Source of the DNA: Lates calcarifer
Lineage: Eukaryota > Chordata > Actinopteri > Centropomidae
NCBI RefSeq assembly: GCF_001640805.2
Contig: NC_066833.1
Location: 3,944,471 to 4,008,470 of the forward strand
Direction of reading: 5' to 3'
DNA: 64,000 nt
Shown in pieces: positions 1 to 10,915 of this stretch. The translations under genes and the position numbers were made by a program. Under the pieces are notes generated by a model that did no database searches, was not told the DNA's origin, and worked only from the letters and a program-made list of their open reading frames with translations. How positions within the stretch are numbered: position 1 is the first letter of the stretch; every line of letters begins with the position of its first letter.

Positions 1-3000
1 ATCTCTTTGGCCTTTTCCTCCACGCGACGGTTGAAGAGAGACTCTGCAGGAAGTCATATAAGAGGGAGCGGGTTTGCTTAGCTACAAGTTTCAGTTTTTA
101 GTCTGATTAAATCGATGAAGAAATGCAGAGTTCATACCTTTGATGAAGGCATCACTGATGACAATGTTCTGTCCTCCATCCTCAGACACAAGAAACTCAG
201 CTAAAAGAGGAAAGAGACCACACAGAGGTCGGCTTGTTAGAGACAGTGCTTATAACAACTGTTTGATATTATTGAATCATAATTAACGCAATGCAAAAAC
301 TCAGCTCCAAAAAAAATAAATACATAAAATGTGGGATATACTACAACACAAAACAAACTTATTTAACTTATTTTAAATAATATTTCCCCCATTTTCTTGC
401 TTTTTCCCCTGTTTTTGAGAGCTGAACTTTTTTCAGCAGCTTTATAATTCTGGTAAATTACTCAGAACTGGGAATAAAATCTCAGTAACAAGTTATACCA
501 CTGGCTGGCGCTACACAAATAAAACCCCATTACAGAAATTTAATTTGTGTCAAAAATTACAACATTTACACTAAGTCCAAGTGAGATGTCAGCACTTTTA
601 GGAGGCAAAGAGACAAGGACACAGACCAACTTCGATATGAAAAACGGCACTGAAGCTGTATGGGACGTACTGTATTTACCTTTCTGATCAGTGGCAGGAG
701 GCACATGTGGATACTTGGACTGTTTCTTGATGTGGAAGTTGACATTGTTTTGCTCCATGTTGAGGTTGATGGAGGCAGCTGAGTCACTGTCCATCACTGA
801 CTGAAAACTGCTGACTGACGTCCTCTTGCTGGGGCTGGCAGAGTCTGGACAGAGAAACAGGTCAATGAGCTGCAGCTGGGAAAACACAGCAAAGCTACCT
901 GGAGGCAGCCTGGGCATAGAGCAATGATCCAAGCCAACACAAGTTTGTTATTAAAGTATTAGACATGAGATACATACTGGGCATGTTGTACTCGGTCTCA
1001 TCTGCGAGCTGCTCTGTGTCGCTGTCATCAAACTTGATGTCCTTGAACCAGGACGGCTCTGAGTGTCCCTCCAAGGAGTTGACACTATCACTATCTGGAG
1101 ACGGCGTTTCTGAGAACTCTGTACTCTACAGACCAGACAGAAAGACGTCACCATCAGCACATTTCAATCAATCAATCATTGAAGCTGCTGTCCTCTTCTG
1201 TTAGCAACAGACCTTACTGAATCAATATCAACACGTGATGTGTATGTAAGTATGTTGCTGCAAATGTAGAACAATCTGAATTTGAAATGTCTATCTCTCA
1301 GTAAAGGGCTCTCACCTGGAGAGGGCGATAAAGAGCATACTCATCCCTGAACAGCTGGTCATGGTGGGTGACGCAATCCAGCCAGCGACCGTCCACTAAC
1401 GCCTGACCGATGGCGATGGCCTGGGCTCTGCAACGTTGAGAGATCAGGGTGGGGGAGGAGAGTGTAAGATTAAAGACCAAGAGCAGCTTTCAGCTTGTCA
1501 ATAAATAAATTATGTAAGTGCAGCCACCACTGACAAGCCTTCTGCACTGCATTCACTGATCAGCTTGAGCGGAATGAGATATAATACAAATACAAATATA
1601 ATACAAACAAAAATACAAGATCAGCTTAGTTCTAGTCCTATTCACCTGTTAACACACCACATGAGAGAGAGCAAGTAGATCTAAAAAGTAAAGAAAAAAA
1701 TGAAGTAATTGCGTACATATGATAAAGTTTGAATTTAGATTTGATGGATATATTGTTTTACTTATTTCCTCAATCACATTAAAGCAATAGTTCAACATTT
1801 TGAGAATATGCTCATTTGTTTTCTTGCCAGTATTTAGGTGAGAAGACATACCGCTCTCATATCTGTGAACTAAATATGAAGTTATATATGGTATGGCAAT
1901 CCTTTCATCTAACTCTCGGCAAGAAAGCAAACAACTGTATCAAGCTAGTCATTTAAGTATTCCTTATAGAGATCAGTAACCAGTACACTACAGGAAAGAA
2001 TATGTCTGTCTAGTAAGATGCTACCTGGTGGAGATGGTGCCGTTCCTCAGCAGCCAGTTGACAAGTTCCTTTCCCACAATGCAGTTGGGGTAGGTCCTCA
2101 GCCAGTACCTGTGGTCCTGGAACTCCATCCCTGTGCTGTTGTGGCAGATTTTCTTCCACAGGTCCTTCAGCTGGGAGGAGTCCTGCGACATACATGGTAT
2201 TGTATCACAGCACTTAACAACTAATTATGTTTTACTGTTTTATGCTTGTTCCTCATTTAATTAAAATAAAAAAAGGAGCTGAAAATCAAATAATAAAGCA
2301 GCCACCAGTAGGATCTTCCTCTCCTCCTCGCTGTGGTCCAGCTTGGTGCCACTCTTGGTGCCTGACATGGCTCGGCTGGTCGGAGGGCTGACTGAGCTAT
2401 CATAGGAAGGCACCATGGAGGATCCAGAACGGTCCAGTGACAGGTTGGTCACACTTGCAGACCTGTGGTACATGCAAACTACTGTTGGCTTGACTTAAAA
2501 GATTACTCTGGTATTGTTGAACCTGGGCTTTATTTTCACACTTTTAGGTTTAAATGATAGGAACAAAAATTTGGAATGTGCAGTATTGAGCAACAACGGT
2601 GTACCCAGGCACGAAGAACAGCTACTGTGATGTAATCCAATGGGTAATTGTTTGCATCAAAGTTGATTTGCCACTGACAGGCTCAGATTATTAGTGTCTG
2701 AAAACATTATGAATAGGATTCCTACAGACACAGACCTTTTGATTAAAGATCCTTTTTGTTTCGAAACATTGCTATATATCACTACCAGACTCCATTAAAA
2801 AAAAGCTATTTTACACAGCAGAAAACAGGGGCTGCTGGAATACTGCTGCCTTGACTAGTCTGTTTGTGTTACTATGTGACCTTCAGTGGTGGAAGAAGTA
2901 TTTGGATCCTTTGCTTCAGTGAAAGTACAACACGATAACAGTAATACAACAATAATAACAATCTGAGCCTATCAGTGGAAAGCAGACTTAGTTTGCTCTC

Positions 3001-5323
3001 ACTCAGTAGAAATCCCATCCATAATGTTATATAACAACAATCTGAGCCTGTTAGTGGCAAAAACCTATCAATCATTTTGCCCCTATCAATCATTTACACT
3101 AAAAACATGGGAAAATAAGGCCCAGGTTAAAAAACACCAGAGTTATCCTTTAACTGTACTTTACAGGCAAATGGAAAGTGGTGACTGACCTCTTCCTTGC
3201 AGGTGATTTGCCTACGTCTTCCTGTAGAGTTGTCAGTCTGGAAGTGAGGCCACTGTTCTGCGGCTCCTGGTGAATCATACTAATGGACACAAACACAAAT
3301 ACACACACACACACACACACTTACTTATACATTCTTTCTGCTGTGATCTTTACACTTGTCAAATTTACGATAAGTGAATTTAAGCATGTGGAAGACTATT
3401 TCTTCTAGAGCTAGAAAGCGTTAGCTTTTACTTACAGACAGCTAAAGCTCAGACAGATGTGGAAAAATGAATAAAACAAACAGCAAGACTCACTTCTTTC
3501 TCATCCCAATGGGAGTTTTTCTATGCCGGAAAAGAGAGAGAGGAAACAGATTTTCTTTGAGGCAAGTTGACAGAGAAAATGAGCAGGGAGCACGCTGATT
3601 CAAAACAACAGCAGCAAAACAAGCATGGGGTTATAAAATGCATGCATGGTTGGACAAGCCTTTGAACAGAAATGTCTTTGAACATTAATTTAACAATTTG
3701 CCTGTTTTGTTCTGTGCATGGTTCATTTAATCTTTTTTTAAGCAAGTAGTTAAAAAGTAACTTGAAGAGGAAGATTAGACCAATCCTCGTGCCCAAACAG
3801 TCATGCTTCCTTAAAATAGATGCTCCCTCTTTTCTTCTTTTAACTTATTAATTAATTAGAGGCAGTTCTCAGTTCAGCATCACTGGCCTATCCGATCACA
3901 TGCCTCTAAGCTGACACCAGTGAGTTGTATGTTTTCTTTACATCTTTATTTACATATTCCTTCACGACTCCTGCAGGCTTACAGTAAACTCTTTGTGACG
4001 AAGGAGCAGTCAGGGCCAACTGATACAGATATTTCATATTTATCATGCCATAATATGATTCTGTGTGTTAACCATGCACAGAGTACAGTACATACAAAGC
4101 ACACACATACGGCAGAAAATTGAGACAGAGAAAGGCCAAGCACAGTTTGAGGAAACTACAAGAAAATAAGGGCAGTGTGTCAAAATCATTACATGACAAA
4201 ACCACTGTACAGGGATTCAGCCGGTGTATTGCAAGCACAGCGGACCAGCAGGCCTAAGTTGACCCACCACTAGGCCTAAGCCTTGATTTGATCCAGTTTA
4301 CCTCTGCCAGGTCAGGTCTTCCTCAAGGAAGATGTTCCTGCTGGCCTTCCGCCCACCCACGGGTGTCCGAGGCTCACTGGGCTCCAACACACACACGGAG
4401 CAGGGAGAGTCCGACAAGGCGCTCAAGTCCTCTCCAATGGACCCTGACTCAGCTGAGTGAGCATAGCTTAGAGCTAATTTACGACAGTACGTACAGGCAC
4501 GTAGATCTCCTAGATACATAGCAAAAGAAATCAGAGAGAAGACGGAGAGAAAAAAAAGGTGTATGACAGGTGAAAGATTATTTCATAATACATTCGTAAC
4601 TAACTAATCTTTTTGTCACTTACCCGTGTAGCCCATGAACTTTCCAGGGATTTCCTGGTTGCAGCAGCGGCTGCAGAAGATCTGGCCACACAGTCGACAG
4701 TGGTGGCGGCGGCGGAAGGTGGTGAACTTCTCATTGCAGTCGTAACACTCTTTACACTGGCTATCTGGCATCCAGTACTGCTTCAAATCACTGTCCTGAA
4801 GGGGGGGACAACAACCACAGCCAACTGCTTTTATGCACAAAAAGGTAACTGCATGGTTTGAGCTTGTGGTGAGGCTTTCAAAGAGTCAGGGTTCATGGTT
4901 CATTTAAAATATTTGATGCAAAACTCAATTTACTGCTGTGCCCGTATATATACAGTCCATGAAGTTACACATATTCTGATCAGAGATAACTCAGAGATTC
5001 CTTACAGTGGAGCTAGAGGCCAGGTGTGAGGTGTTTAGGGCCAAGTGAATAAACAGTTTTGTCTGAGTCAGGGCATCCAGGTCTTTATGTCCTTACGGCA
5101 TGCTTGAAATTTAGCTAACTGATTGGTTTCATAGGGTTAAGGGTCTAAGACAAAGAATTGATGTTAAACTGGATATGAATACCTGGCTCTTTCCCTCCAT
5201 GATTTCCTTCAGCCTCTTCAGTGCAGTCCGAAGTTGCACTGCTGTGCGGGGGTCATGACTGCTTAGAGGCGTATCTGATTTCCTACTGCCATCTAAAATC
5301 ATCCATGTACGCACGCACGCACG

Positions 5324-5400
<77 letters not shown>

Positions 5401-7180
5401 ACTGAAAAAGGTTTCACTTTTTCTTTAAAATCCATCCTGCTGCATTGTCAAACATGTCTTTTTAAAAAATATATTAATTGTAAGGTGATAATAAATTAAT
5501 TCCCCATCAGTTGCTTCATCATAGTGCATTTAAAGACGTTTGACAATGCACTTCAACATCTTATGAATAGCTTCCTTAAAAGTTGCAAATGTGTATAAAA
5601 TAACACAGGATGCGATCTATAAAAAATTGGCCAAGTAACAAAAACATGTTGAGCATAAACTGTTAGCTTCAAAATCATTCATGACAAACTTAATTCCAAT
5701 TATTAGTACCTGAGTGGAAAACATTAGGGCAAACCAAAGATCAACAGAAAGCACTTAATTGAAAATGCAAATATCAAAACACACACGCACACCCACACAC
5801 ACTCGCATGCATTCAGACACACAAAACAGTCTCTGTAAGGCCATTCGTTCAGAACAAGTTGTTACAGTCAAGCTAAAAGCATCTTTAGTAAAATAAATAA
5901 ATAAATAAAAACACACAGTGCAGAGGGCCCCCTCACCTGGCCAATCCACTGTAATCAGAAAAGACATGAGAACGGACGTTACAGCCTGTACATGCATTCA
6001 TCTTTCTGATGTTTTCAATACTAAATATCCTTTAAACCAAACATTATATTTAACTTATCTCACAAGTCTGCCCCTTTTATTGGCACAGCTCTCTGGCATG
6101 TAAACAGTGTCTTTATCCATGTAGATGAAAACTGAAATTGACAATGTTCTAAAAAACAGACAAATGATTTGATAACAAACGCTGATGCACTTGACTGCAT
6201 AAGAATTATTTAGAAAGACTGTGGTATTCCTCTTTTAACCAAACAATGGCAAAGACTGTTGGTCTGTTTTGGTGTTGGACACAACATCGCCAAATAAACA
6301 GTTGTAATCTATTGTATTATCTCCATACTTCTCTCATTTTTGTGTTATTTGCAAATTTATGAATAACAAAAATAATTTTACGTACATTTCAGAGCTTTCC
6401 AAATATTTGTGAATACTGAGCTTTCAGATAAAAAGTTGGAATAAAACTCCTCTGTTTAATCTTACAGTCCTCTATAACTGGCTGGACATTTAAGTACAGC
6501 ATGAAAACACCAATTCTTTTCTCAGTTTCAAGAGAAAAAGACAATTTCAAGAGCTTCAACAACGCACTGAAGTGTAATGTGAGACAATGTCCATGGTGTT
6601 ATCAGTGACCTCTGATTAGTTTATTCATTAGACGACAAAAGCTTTAAAATCAACTAAGAGAGTTTCAAATAACAGATAATGCAATCAACAAATGTGTGAA
6701 GCAAAAAGGTAGATTTAGGCAGGGCACTATTAATGCAGATGGATTAAATTAAATGTTCTACCAGATCTGTTTATCTCCAGCACATACTGTACATAATGAC
6801 AACATTTTACAGAAAACCATAAGACATAATATACATAATTTAATCACATTCAAGACGTTGTACCACCTTGACTTTTGATTATGCATATAAAATACATAAT
6901 CTCAGAGAATGTCTTACCCCAATAGCTGAATATATGTCGTTGAAGCACTAGAGATGCTATAAAATCAGAGTTTCTTACATCAACATCTGTACCATGTATG
7001 TGTACGTTTTTTACCAGAGGCGGTGGAGGTACGTCGGAGGTGTTCAGGATGTTGCTTCCGGTGTGTTCTCGAGCCATAGAGGGAGTGGGAAGGACTGGAG
7101 GACCAGCTCCTCCTCTCTGACTGAGGAGAAGGGGACGGCACATCTGGCTTCTCTGGAACTGCTGAGGGAGGACGTCCCTC

Positions 7181-7247
<67 letters not shown>

Positions 7248-9942
7248 CCACACACAACATTAGTAAGAGAAAGTGAAGATGAAGGTCAAATGATTAAAAA
7301 ACCAAAACCTCAGCAAATCAAAATTAATGTGACATAGATTCATTCTATTTTACTTGATTTATGTCTTTTTGTAGGGTCTATAGTAAATCTAGTACTTTTT
7401 AGATCCGTATTTTCATCTAGGCAGCAGCAAAGGACTGTTAAATTAAAGGATAAAGCCAGTATTTATGAACCTGGGCCCTATTTTACCTTGTTTGGGTGTA
7501 AATGACTGATAGGGGAAAAGTGTTTGGGAATCAGTGCAGTATTGAGCAAGAAAGTGTCTGAAACATTACAAATAGGATTCTTACAGAGACAGACCTTTTT
7601 TATTAAAGAGTAACATCCTTTTTGTTTGACCTGAAACATTGCCATCTATCGCCTCATATTAGCGATCAGAATACAGGAGTTACTGGAATATGTCTATATT
7701 GGTTTGTTTGTGTTATTGTGTGGCTTTCAGTGGTGGAAGAAGCATTAAGATCCTTTATATACGTAAAAGTACCGACATGGGAGAATAAGAGTTATCCTTT
7801 AAGTTTATTTGGTCCAACCAAACAGGAACTAACAAATCAACTTTGTCTGAATGATGTAGTGAGAGCACTCGTCCTATTCATCACAAATACCACTAGGAGA
7901 CAGACAGTGGGTTTTAATTTAAGTTTTTCAGACTCTGGACCCATTAACTGACCTTCCCACCTTTTAATAATAAATTCTTCAGACATGCTCAGGGTTTTCT
8001 AGATGAATTTCTTGCCTTGTAATAAACATATCCCAGACCTGGTGCTACCATCTTCAACCTGGAGAGGCTGGCGTTTTTATCTGATAATGAAATTAATAGC
8101 AAGACTCAAACTTTCCTTAAAGACGTTTTGGAGCCAACATAACTTCATGAGAAGGACGAGACGAGATAAAAATGCTCATGGAACCAAAACAGAAACTTCA
8201 TTAAACAAACAGTATCAGTATCCGAATCAGGAAGTCCTTGTCTATGATGTAACTATGCTGAGCCTGAATGGGCCTACAAAACACCAGATATTTATGTCGG
8301 GACCAGAGTTCTGCATCTCCAAACAACAGAGAGGGACTAAAAGTGGAGAAACAACTTCAGCATCTCTCACAATGTGTGTACAAAGATAAGAGACAACAAC
8401 AAGGTACAAGGTTGGATAGGGAGGACAGGTGGTTTAAAAGAGGTGTGAAGGAGTTCATCTGTGTTTAAGTAGAGAAACAATCCCTCAACAGAGGAGGGGA
8501 TTTTCAACATCACCTACAATTGAACAATTTTCTACAATTTTATCCCCTTCCCACAAGATTTAACAACCATTCACACTGGGCCCCAGGTGACCCCAGTGAC
8601 CCTAATGACTGCAGTTACAACAGCCAGAAGCACTAACAAAACATGTGACATCAGTGGGCTGAATAAAGACCCCATCTCTCTTGGATTCAACCCTTCTTGG
8701 ATTGTCTAAAACAAGTTTTTTCTCATGTGCACATAATATTTCAGGGGTTTGTCAAGGTAAACTCTCTTAAATCCTTATCAAAGATAATGTCATTCTGATG
8801 CACGCTTTCTGTTTCTGTGTCGTCTGATATATTAAAAAGCAGCACCATGCTTATAATGAAAGAACTGTCAGTATATGAGGTTTATGGCATTCAGGTCTGT
8901 GCTGCTGCTGAGTGTTCAGAGTGCAGGACTTCAGAGGCAGGAACACGTGAGTCATGAGGCTTTCTGGTTCCTGGCAATGATCCAAGCGGGCAATTTCTGT
9001 CACATGACCTCACAAGACTGTGGCTAATTGCTCTGAATTCTTTAAAGTGCAGCAAAAATACTACTCAGGGTAGTTTTTTAATGTGTTGTGAGGTTTAATA
9101 TGTTCTTGTCTTCTAGATTCATGATGCTTTGTTTACAGCTGACCTCAAAAAAATGACAGAATGTGATATCATTTAAAGATTTGAACTGTGCAAACAGTTC
9201 ATAAATCAGTGACCTGTCACATAACTAGATTAACAAATGTTGGTCCAAAATATCAGACTTATCCTTTAACACTTGTCACTTTTTCTTAATTGTTATTACA
9301 CATGAAGGGCAAAGTTATGTAGTTCTCAGATTTGTGACATACTTGTGACAACTTACAAAGCTTTACACATACCAGCCCTTATTTTGGCAACTATCTACGT
9401 ATGTACATTTGTTTCACTTTTGCTTTCACTGTACCAGAGGATTTTTAATATTCATTTGTCTAACTCAGAGTGCTGAAGCCTCATATTAACTTGAGATAAA
9501 CTCTGGAATAAAGAACAAGAACTATAGCTTTTGAATTGTTCATATAGGCACCTGATGGCATGGAAAAACTGTGAACGTGTCCTTTAATGCAAAGACATGA
9601 AACACATAGCTTTAGATTCAGTGTAGCTAACACTTCTTGAGAATATCACTATCTCCAATGTCCAATGGACTTTAGAGAACCAAAACACTGGAGCATAATG
9701 GAGCTACATTAATAACTTAATCTAGATACTTGTTTTTGTTTGTGTGTGCATCCCTGACCTTTGTTATTGAAACGAAACAGGTTGACAAATGAGCTGTACG
9801 CGGAGCGAAGTGGAGGCTCATCCTGCTCCGGAGTCAGCGGTTTGAAGTGGGTCAGATGGGAGGGGCTGGTGGGCGAGATGACAGGTGGCTCGACGCTCCA
9901 GTCCGTTGAGGATGAGGATGAGGACTTGTCATCAGCAGCCAT
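1..9942 (-). CDS. pikfyve: PIKFYVE, FYVE-type phosphoinositide 5-kinase (5' part, incomplete)
   Basis: This lipid kinase makes PI(3,5)P2 and PI5P on endosomes. Coding exons (minus strand, 5' to 3') are 9942-9759, 7182-7015, 5292-5183, 4795-4624, 4509-4302, 3279-3190, 2462-2306, 2182-2025, 1427-1316, 1125-978, 844-680, 200-138 and 43-1. All junctions are GT-AG and phases agree, giving about 592 residues. The start MAADDK resembles human MATDDK, and SPSHLTHFKPLTP follows. The FYVE zinc finger (about residues 155-215) shows the RRRHHCRLCG signature and CxxC pairs and binds PI3P. A DEP domain spans about residues 364-440 (WLRTYPNCIVGKELVNWL). The SASPSKRTSVSSFQS linker is conserved. The chaperonin-like and kinase domains lie beyond the window edge. 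The gene is intact as far as visible. Residue numbers are approximate; family assignment rests on remembered human protein similarity. Confidence 0.97.
1779..1935. repeat. interspersed repeat, copy 1 (TTCAACATTTTG family)
   Basis: In a PIKFYVE intron. It shares the TTCAACATTTTG start and the TCTAACTCT-(C/T)-G-CAAGA segment with a reverse-oriented copy at about 26.75-27.15 kb. It looks like a non-autonomous DNA element; its ends are approximate. Confidence 0.5.
2495..3153. mobile_element. MITE with TTAA ends, copy 1
   Basis: The left end TTAAAAGATTACTCTGGT and the reverse complement of the right end, TTAAAGGATAACTCTGGT, match over about 45 bp including an AACCTGGGC..TATTTT segment. Both ends are TTAA. 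There is no coding capacity. The interior has the GTGGTGGAAGAAGTAT motif shared with the copy at 7.4 kb. It is inserted in the PIKFYVE intron between the exons at 3190 and 2462. Confidence 0.75.
3300..3321. repeat. (AC)n microsatellite
   Basis: About eleven AC units, just upstream (in gene sense) of the PIKFYVE exon ending at 3279. Confidence 0.9.
3494..3520 (-). other. pikfyve: candidate 27-nt PIKFYVE microexon
   Basis: It lies between the exon ending at 4302 and the exon starting at 3279. It has a pyrimidine-rich acceptor (CTCTCTCTTTTCC...ATAG) and a strong donor (AA|GTGAGT). Its phase is 2-2, so inclusion keeps the frame and changes WQ-S-MIHQ to WQ-RKTPIGMRKN-MIHQ. The human main isoform, as remembered, runs straight through WQSLIHP, so this would be optional. 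The splice signals are seen directly; its use is inferred. Confidence 0.5.
5309..5394. repeat. (ACGC)n/(AC)n compound microsatellite
   Basis: A short ACGC tract runs into about 31 AC units. It ends about 17-40 bp upstream (in gene sense) of the PIKFYVE acceptor at 5292/5293. Open frames across it encode only Cys/Val or His/Thr repeats and are not genes. Confidence 0.95.
7185..7243. repeat. (AC)n microsatellite abutting a splice acceptor
   Basis: About 29 AC units. On the gene strand the (GT)n tract runs directly into GTGTAG, the acceptor of the PIKFYVE exon 7182-7015, so the tract replaces the usual pyrimidine tract. Confidence 0.95.
7443..7802. mobile_element. MITE with TTAA ends, copy 2
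   Basis: Ends TTAAAGGATAAAGCCAGT and ATAAGAGTTATCCTTTAA are inverted. The interior shares CAGTATTGAGCAA, AATAGGATTC and CAGTGGTGGAAGAAG with the copy at 2.5-3.15 kb but is about 300 bp shorter. It lies in a PIKFYVE intron. Confidence 0.7.
7803..9758 (-). other. pikfyve: PIKFYVE intron, no recognisable elements
   Basis: This is most of the intron between the first two usual coding exons. I see AT-rich non-coding sequence. Open frames at 8003-8389 and 8268-8468 have no family signature and no splice logic. Confidence 0.6.
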
Positions 9943-10835
9943 TTTGCTGCTACTCCTGCTACAGAGGTAAGAAAAATAAATTATTTCATCTGAAGTATGA
10001 GTAAGTAGTCAACCTTCAGAAAATGGTGTGAGGATTAAGTGATTCTGAACCATACTGTGACCAGCATCTGTCAGTGGTAAGTTCCCAGAATAAATTAGTA
10101 TGTCTAAAAAAATCAGGTATGGTTATCAGAAATATGAACAACTGCTGTTTTTTTCATAGGTTACACCATCAGCACTTTCATCTACTCTGCTCACATCATA
10201 AAAGCTACACCTTGTGGTTGTGGTAGGATACATCAGATTCTTGTTTGATGGTGACCAATCTGTCCACCATCTGTTCAGTTATCCTTTGATATTCTCATGT
10301 TTCCGTATCATCATTTTTTTTGACATTACTAAGGCTTATCAATGAGACATTCACAATAGGATGCCATAAAAACATAGCAAAAGGGGAAATCAACATTTTA
10401 GCACCAACCTGTTGAATGGCCTTTCCTGTTTCAAATCACAACAATGATAACTTTATAAAACATCACATCATAAGACAGCTTTATATGACATCTGTCTGAT
10501 TCTATTCATTATTAGCAGCGAGGGAGATTTTATTCTACGACTCTGAAGTTTCCGTTTTCCCCCAACAGGAAACAGTCTTATAAGTCACCACCAACAAATT
10601 TATGACGTTATGGGGTTTTTGTCTTAATACACACATAGCTGCTATCACAAACACGAACTGTCATATCTGATATCTGATCTAGATTTGATTAGTCTGTCCG
10701 ACACATGAACTCATGAGATGAGCGGGTGATTAATTCAGTTAGAGTCAGCCAGCCGCGACTCAAATCAACATTTCTCATTTACGCAGTAACCGTATATAAA
10801 TCGGGAACAGCCCTTCAAATCTCCTCTAGACTTAC

Positions 10836-10879
10836 CCTTTGAAGAAAGCCACAGAGTTTGAGTTTGCAGCGCATGCCAT
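10836..10879 (-). other. pikfyve: PIKFYVE upstream first exon with in-frame ATG
   Basis: A strong donor (AAAGG|GTAAG) ends this exon at 10836. An ATG at 10879 in good context (AAAATGG) opens 14 codons, MACAANSNSVAFFK. Splicing to the acceptor of the next exon (exon start 9958) continues GRSSSK and joins the usual MAADDK start in frame. In mammals the first exon is non-coding, so this is either 5' UTR or an N-terminal extension of 20 residues. The transcription start is not resolved; the exon probably extends to about 10.92 kb. Confidence 0.6.
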
Positions 10880-10915
10880 TTTAGATAAAGTGTAAAGGGG
10901 GAAAAAGCAGAAGCG

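Noticed and set aside
5129..5499. Frames rich in Cys/Val or His/Thr across the AC repeat (also at 6.98-7.26 kb)
   Set aside because: Translations of dinucleotide repeats; only the PIKFYVE exon parts are real.
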